Below are positions 58,658 to 64,000 of a DNA stretch of 64,000 bases, in pieces; within the stretch, counting starts at the first letter, position 1, and each line of letters begins with the position of its first letter. A program made the translations under genes and the position numbers. Below the pieces are notes generated by a model, which searched no databases, had not been told where the DNA came from, and saw only the letters and a program-made list of their open reading frames with translations. The stretch lies in the NCBI GenBank assembly GCA_026018925.1, contig JAKSZU010000008.1:63573027-63637026 (forward strand), given 5' to 3'. This DNA is from Tupaia tana. Its lineage: Eukaryota > Chordata > Mammalia > Scandentia > Tupaiidae.

Positions 58658-59433
58658 AGTGCTTTTCTGGAAACCAGGCTGAAAAAAATAGAAGAATTGC
58701 TTATTTATCAGCTATTTTGTTGCACAAGTTTATAGCATGTTCATGAAAATATGCTAGAATTATTTTGTAATTGTATAAAATGTACTAATTAGCTCTAATC
58801 ACAAAATCTGATTTCTTTGAAGTATAAATTAATTTTGACCCCATGTTTGTATGTTCTTACTTCACTTCAAGAAAAACTTTCAGAAATCTCTGACCTGGAA
58901 GTAGATATGGTACTTCCGAGGTATTATACTAACAAATCAGAGGGTCTTTTAGATTGAATGAGCTCTAGTTCTGACTTAAGCTCTTTATGTCGGATTGAAA
59001 GCATTTTGAGTTTTTTTAAATACACTGGGGGTCAGGGGAGTGGTCTATTTTCTCTATGTATTCATGAGGCTCTGATTTCTAACAGTCTAAGTCCTTCTAA
59101 GTTCTGAAGATTTTGATTTTAGACTTTTCTTAGACTGCGTTTCAGTCTTTCCAATCTACAGTTAAGACCTGTCTAATTCTAGACTGTCCTAATTAACCCA
59201 ATCCTTTCCACTCACAATCGCTACTGTGAATAGTACGATGTCCCCAGCCGCAGGTACCAATAGAATGGAGAAACCTTATTTTCAAGAGGATAAATGAGAT
59301 CCTTTATTTTTTTAAGCCACAGATGAATGTAGCTACATTAACAGAAAGCTTTCATACTATAAAAACTGCAGTTTTTACTATGAAAATTATAGGGAATTTT
59401 TAAAATATTTCATTTGGCACAACTCCCAATAAA
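58658..59433 (+). other. PKHD1L1: Probable PKHD1L1 3' UTR
   Basis: This AT-rich, repeat-poor sequence follows the stop codon. The first canonical AATAAA after the stop is at 59428-59433. TATAAA variants occur at about 58774 and 58822, so a shorter UTR is possible. The end cannot be fixed without transcript data. Confidence 0.4.
59428..59433 (+). terminator. PKHD1L1: Candidate poly(A) signal AATAAA
   Basis: This is the first AATAAA downstream of the PKHD1L1 stop, followed within 30 bases by a GT-containing stretch (actgtggtcatgtcc). It is a candidate only, since weak variant signals lie closer to the stop. Confidence 0.3.
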
Positions 59434-59841
59434 GACAACTGTGGTCATGTCCAGAGAGGTAGAGTTGGTACTAACAAGAGTTATTTTCATCAAGTGACAC
59501 TCAGCAAGCATTTGAAACAGCTAAGAGAGTTTATCAAAGCCCATACCTTTGTCTCCTGCATACCATCTCCTACTATATTCATTCAGATCCCTATTAGTCT
59601 TGATTAGCAGAAAAACTAAAAGTTCTTGCCAAGTAGTAAATCTGAATGCATTTGTATACATTTGGCATTTCATTCAGCTGAACACACACTTGCTTGTCAT
59701 CTATCGGGTATCACACATTCTAGTGAGTGGGCAGACTGAAAGGAATGAGATGCTTGCCTAGCCCCAAAAAGATTACAAGGTATCCGAGGAAAGAGTGGCA
59801 ACAGATTATTTCAATACATTTTTTCCCTTTTTTAATTCTTT

Positions 59842-60053
59842 TTTTTTTTTCAAAGATGGATTTTTGCTATAGGGCATGTGTGCTCACTGGAGAGAAAGAG
59901 AGACAGAAAGCAAGAAATTGTTCCACAGGGGGGATGCCACACCACAATCCCTTTTCCATTTTCCTCTTGGGATTTTAGGCATGCACGCACATATGCCTGG
60001 CATGAGTTTTAAGCCTCCAGGTCTGGGATTTGGACCACTGTCTGCTGGTTCCA
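59842..60053 (-). mobile_element. tRNA-derived SINE, head partly deleted
   Basis: tggatttttgctatagggca to the cctccaggtctgggatttggac region, then directly gtctgctggttcc. The A-box side of the head is missing about 40 bases. Confidence 0.82.
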
Positions 60054-60513
60054 AGACATGGCTTTAACCAGATATTAAAATAGAATTTTTGGCTAAGACA
60101 AAGAACAAAAGGAAATACCAAATAAAAATATAACGTTCTTCAAAGGAGGTAACCCAGAAGAAAAGATTGAAGGAGGATTTTTGAAGAGCAATTATTTGAA
60201 GATGGCTATGCTGGGGGATCCCTTTGCAAAAGGAAAGGAGTGAGGGTATTAACGTACAACACCAGTCAAGAGAAAATGACTTTTATTAGTCTCATAAAAA
60301 ACTTAATAGGTGTTTCTGAGGTTTGGGGCACCATGACTGGTGTCTAAGTCATGGCTGACAAATCTAATCAGAGAGCAGGTGGCTGAAGCAACCTGGCCAG
60401 CCAACTCTACGGCTGCAGTTTAGGAAGTAGCAGTGGAACATCCACCAGAGTTCATTGAGATAAGATGCACAGATGTGTCCCATGAACGTGGTGTGTGTGT
60501 GTGTGTGTGTGTC

Positions 60514-60548
<35 letters not shown>

Positions 60549-61713
60549 ACTACTAGGTTGCTAGCAATGGGGAAGTATTAAGTCTTGTCCACAATGGCTG
60601 CCTAGAAAGGACAAAGACTCCTGGAGAAGAAAACTGTGAATGGACCCTGAATGTTTAGGGACTACAGAAAAAAGTTCAGGCAAATAGATGGAATAGAAGT
60701 AGTCACAACTTTAAAGGAACTGCAGACAGGAGGTCTCTGACAATGAAGTCTTCAAAGAACACACGGAAATCCTTTCACAAGGAACATTTGCCATGTCCAG
60801 AGAGCACTGACACTAGATCATACATACTGAACACTTTCATCCTTCCCTTAGTTCAACCCTGAGAGGTGGAGAAACTTCTGTTCCTAAGACGGAGAAGAGA
60901 GAGACCAAACAGGCCCGCATTCCATGTTAAGACTTACAACAGTTGAGTTTTCCAGTGCAAATCCAGTTTACTTTCCATTCCATACTTCTTTTCTGTCAGA
61001 AAACTGAATTCCAAGAACTGCAGTTTTATGATCTATGGAATGTATTCCCACATTTGTGTTCTGGAAGAAATACAAAAATGTTCTTCATACCAGAATACTG
61101 TGAAAGCCACAAAATTGGCTGCCATCTGTAGTCTTCCCTCACCTAAAGTTTTAATTTAGTTCACAGAATTTTGGGGGCCAAAATTTTTCTATAAATTTTT
61201 AATAAAGAGGCTTTCTAATACAAGTCAGGTAGTAATAAAGGGCATTTCTAAATATTTACTTCATAGCCACAGATTTTCAAAGCTCCTCATGTAACTAATA
61301 TTTTAGGTTTCTGGATGTGTCCTTTTTAGGAACTTTCTGGAATGATCACAGTACCTATTCACAATTGTTTATGCCAGATAAATTACAATTTAACTATAAT
61401 TCGTAATGCCTGAGTTGTCACAAACTCCTGGGCAATATGGCTTAATACAGCTTTTATTCATATGTTATACACCTTTTTTTATTTTTTAACTTTTAAAGTA
61501 TTTGCTTTAATATAATATTTCCCTGAACATTGCTCTTAAAAATTGATGTCTAAATTTTTAAAATAGTTATTCATGTAAAAAGCAGCTATTTAGCTGGTGA
61601 ACAGTCATAAAAATCCTCTGGTGTGTTTGCACTGTTCTATTCAGAATCTAAAAACCACACAATTTTGATCAGTGTGAAGAACAGTAAATAAATAAGGAGT
61701 AAGAACATTTTCC
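60054..61713. other. Intergenic sequence after PKHD1L1
   Basis: Apart from the GT/GA microsatellite I recognise nothing. There is no CpG cluster and no credible coding exon. Confidence 0.5.
60489..60549. repeat. (GT)n(GA)n microsatellite
   Basis: GT units with one CT interruption, passing into GA units, in sequence downstream of the gene. Confidence 0.9.
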
Positions 61714-61969
61714 TGGGACCAGTAGATGGTGTAATGGTTATGTTGTTGGACTCCCACATAATCGAACATGGTTTGAGTCCCAGACCTGGTGACTTAAAAC
61801 TCACTCCGGGTGTGTGTGTGTGCATGCCCAAAATTCTACGAGAAGGGATTGAGGCATGTCCATGTCCATTCTCACTGCGGGGGTGAGTTCTCACTTTCTG
61901 TCTCTCCATCTCTCTCTGGCAAGAGCACACACCCTATAGCAAAAATCTCTCTCAGAAAAAAAAAAAAAA
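61714..61969 (+). mobile_element. tRNA-derived SINE, long form
   Basis: tgggaccagtagatggtgta to ccctatagcaaaaatctctc plus poly(A). Confidence 0.87.
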
Positions 61970-62164
61970 CTTCCCGTATTCCTCATAATTTCTACCTTGT
62001 ACCACTGTTTCTACTCTTTCCTAAGTTCTGTCACTTTTTCATCATTGCAATAATTTCTAGATGGTCCACTGCTTCTGCCTCCTCTCCATTTTAACTCAAA
62101 AAGTGCTATGTAAAATACCACTACTACTAATAACGATGATGATGATGAAATAAAGCTCTACCAC

Positions 62165-62375
62165 ATGATTATTATCAGATACCATGTTGAGTGTTCTACA
62201 CGGATGCTCTCTTTACAATAGCCCTGTAAAATTACTATCCTTTTTGCCAGATGTGGAAACTTGAAACCTAAAAAGATAAAATAAAGTGCCCAAGTTCACA
62301 GAGCTACCAATGGCAAAACTGGGGTTCAAACCTAGGCTATCTAACTCCAGAGCCCATGTTCTAACATTAATAGAT
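62165..62375 (-). repeat. MIR
   Basis: agtgttctacacggatgctc, agtgcccaagttcacagagc, aaactggggttcaaacctagg and ctccagagcccatgttctaac follow the MIR consensus in reverse over most of its length. Confidence 0.8.
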
Positions 62376-63632
62376 TCCCACGTTTTCCTCAAGCATGGGA
62401 AAGTTTCATGTGAATGGTTTTTAGTAAAACATATTTAGATCCAAATTCATGCTCAAATTCTACATGTATACTTTGCCACATCTATGCCTTTAGGTAAATT
62501 TCTTAATTTCCCTTTTAACCATGTTTTTTTTTTTTTTTTTTTTTTTCTTACCTATGTAATGAGGAAAGTATCTTTGTAGTGTGGTATTTGAGGATGGATA
62601 TCAAATAAATGCAGTGTAACACAGTGTCCAACGGGTGGTAGGCTTTCAGTAAATGATGGGCACTCCTGTTGTTTTATTACCATAATGTCACTTACATCAT
62701 GCCAATCTCTGGCCCAGTAAACTATTAGGCTTCCTATTACACTGGAGTAGTGCCAAGTGTGTAATAAGAACTATGTGGGCACTAATGACTAACACAGTGG
62801 CTGGGTATAAGGCCACCTAGAACAAAGAGTATTTCCCAGCTTCCCTCACCGTGAGGAGTGACCAACAGAAATAATCTTGTGGCATATTTTACAAACTTTC
62901 CTCAACACATGGCTATTATCCATCCCTTGGCCCTTTTTGCATCCCTGCATCTTGTTTCTGCTACGTGGAGCAAGCTGCGTCCTAGGACCAGAAGGGTAAA
63001 GTCAAGACCCTGGAGGGAGAGGCAGAGAGCTCAACTGAAAGGAGTTTGCATGCTTGACTTTGCAGTCTGCTTTACCAGCCCTCTCTCCTCTAGGGTTTCA
63101 CTGTTGCTTAGTGGAGATAGTAATTCAACTGATACATCTCCTGGTGTCATCAGATGTCCGAGGTGGCAAGATTTCAAAGGAACAAATGAACAAGGAATTA
63201 ATCCTTCTTATGGGGAAGGTGGACAAGGAAAATATTTGGGCAAGAAAAAAATACAACCTGTGTTCATAAAGTTGTTAGCTATTCCCTCCAAAACAGATGC
63301 TTAAGACTTGATCTAAATCCATTATGTATTTGGTTTGGGGAACTCATCTGAAACAATCAGAGGGTTGCATCCTTCCTCCATGCTCCTCAGCGTGTATTAT
63401 CAGCTCCTTCATGTTGGCATCAGCTGGCAAGGATGGTCCAGTCTCCAGTGAAAGAAACATAAAGATTCATTCTCCCAACTTCACCTCTCAAGACAAAATG
63501 TGCACAGACTGAAAATGAAGTTTGTCATAGGCAGTCTGACCAGGTGCAAACCTCTTGTTCCATTACTTACAGGTCCCAATACACTACTCTAGTTATTATG
63601 ATTCAGTGATTGTCAATTAGAAAGCTCTTCAC
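62376..63632. other. Intergenic sequence, unassigned
   Basis: It includes a 148-codon open frame at 62858-63304 with no domain or signal that I recognise and text resembling old repeat; I treat it as noncoding. No promoter-like CpG cluster is present. Confidence 0.45.
62522..62547. repeat. Poly(T) run
   Basis: A T-run with no recognisable SINE body beside it. Confidence 0.85.
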
Positions 63633-63792
63633 GAGAGGCTAGCAGGTGGCATGGTGGTTAAGGTGCTGGACTCTCATATGGGACTGTGGTTTGAGTACTA
63701 GGCCTGGTGGCTTGCTTTCTCACTTTCTCTCTCATCGATTTAAAAAATTATGATAATCAATTAAAAATTAAAATTTAATTATTTAAAAAAAG
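63633..63792 (+). mobile_element. tRNA-derived SINE, short form
   Basis: gaggctagcaggtggcatgg, gtggcttgctttctcac and an AT-rich end. agaaagctcttca lies on both sides (about 63619 and 63791). Confidence 0.87.
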
Positions 63793-63821
63793 AAAGCTCT
63801 TCATAAAAAAAAACTGTTATT

Positions 63822-64000
63822 AGGGCCAGTAGACGCTTAGGAGGTTAAGGTAGCTCATCCTACATGGCTCACTGTGTGGTTTGAGTCCCAGACCCAGCAG
63901 TTTGAAAAATATACTGGTACATGTGCTTGTATGCTGAAATACTTAGAGAAGAATGGAGAAAACGGGATTGTGACACAGCCATACCCCCCGATCCCAGGGG
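63822..64000 (+). mobile_element. tRNA-derived SINE, cut by window end
   Basis: agggccagtagacgcttagg, the B-box-like ggtttgagtcccag and gagaagaatggagaaaacggg. The 3' end lies beyond the window. Confidence 0.78.

Noticed and set aside
1298..58657. Assignment to PKHD1 instead of PKHD1L1
   Set aside because: The three-residue cytoplasmic tail and the exon protein text fit fibrocystin-L; PKHD1 has a long cytoplasmic tail.
62858..63304. 148-codon open frame after the gene
   Set aside because: No recognisable domain, no splice or promoter context, biased toward repeat-like text. Most likely chance.
59434..64000. Start of the next gene (EBAG9 in the human order)
   Set aside because: No CpG-rich promoter or exon is visible. 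It probably lies beyond the window.

Overview
This window is intronic and exonic DNA from a eutherian mammal. It carries the 3' quarter of one large gene on the + strand, which I recognise as PKHD1L1 (fibrocystin-L). I placed 22 coding exons between 1298 and 58657. Each is bounded by AG/GT splice sites (one donor is GC), and the reading phases join correctly from exon to exon. Together they encode about 1,097 residues: the end of the second G8 domain, the parallel beta-helix (PbH1-type) region, a conserved ectodomain with a RRKR furin-like site, a serine-rich linker, one membrane-spanning helix and a three-residue tail ending in a stop at 58655-58657. The only lesion I see is one extra T in a T6 run in exon 9 (23285-23290), which shifts the frame. 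It could be a real mutation or a base-call error.

Layout: 1-7467 holds exons 1-3 in long introns. 7468-13934 is one intron carrying a full-length HAL1-like (half-L1) retroelement with an intact ORF1. 13935-24452 holds exons 4-11. 24453-29979 is a 5.5 kb intron with a GC donor. 29980-51868 holds exons 12-20, with an L2 LINE, a solo LTR, an L1 fragment and a MIR split by an old LTR. 56558-56812 is the serine-rich/membrane exon and 58647 onward is the terminal exon. From about 59.5 kb to the end I see only repeats and unassigned intergenic sequence, with no CpG island and no second gene.

More than 40 insertions belong to a tRNA-derived SINE family with A/B-box-like head sequences. There is a long form of about 270 bp and a short form of about 170 bp. 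Many copies have perfect 11-17 bp target-site duplications and retain CpGs, so this family has been recently active. I do not recognise it as Alu, B1/B2, bovine, carnivore or perissodactyl SINEs, so haplorhine primates, murids, ruminants and carnivores are unlikely. I could not assign the species. An older divergent SINE type, MIR, L2 and two hairpin DNA-transposon (MITE) families are also present. I found no bacterial-type genes, CRISPR array, tRNA gene or rRNA gene. The unusual content is in the mobile elements and in the single frameshift rather than in a new gene system.
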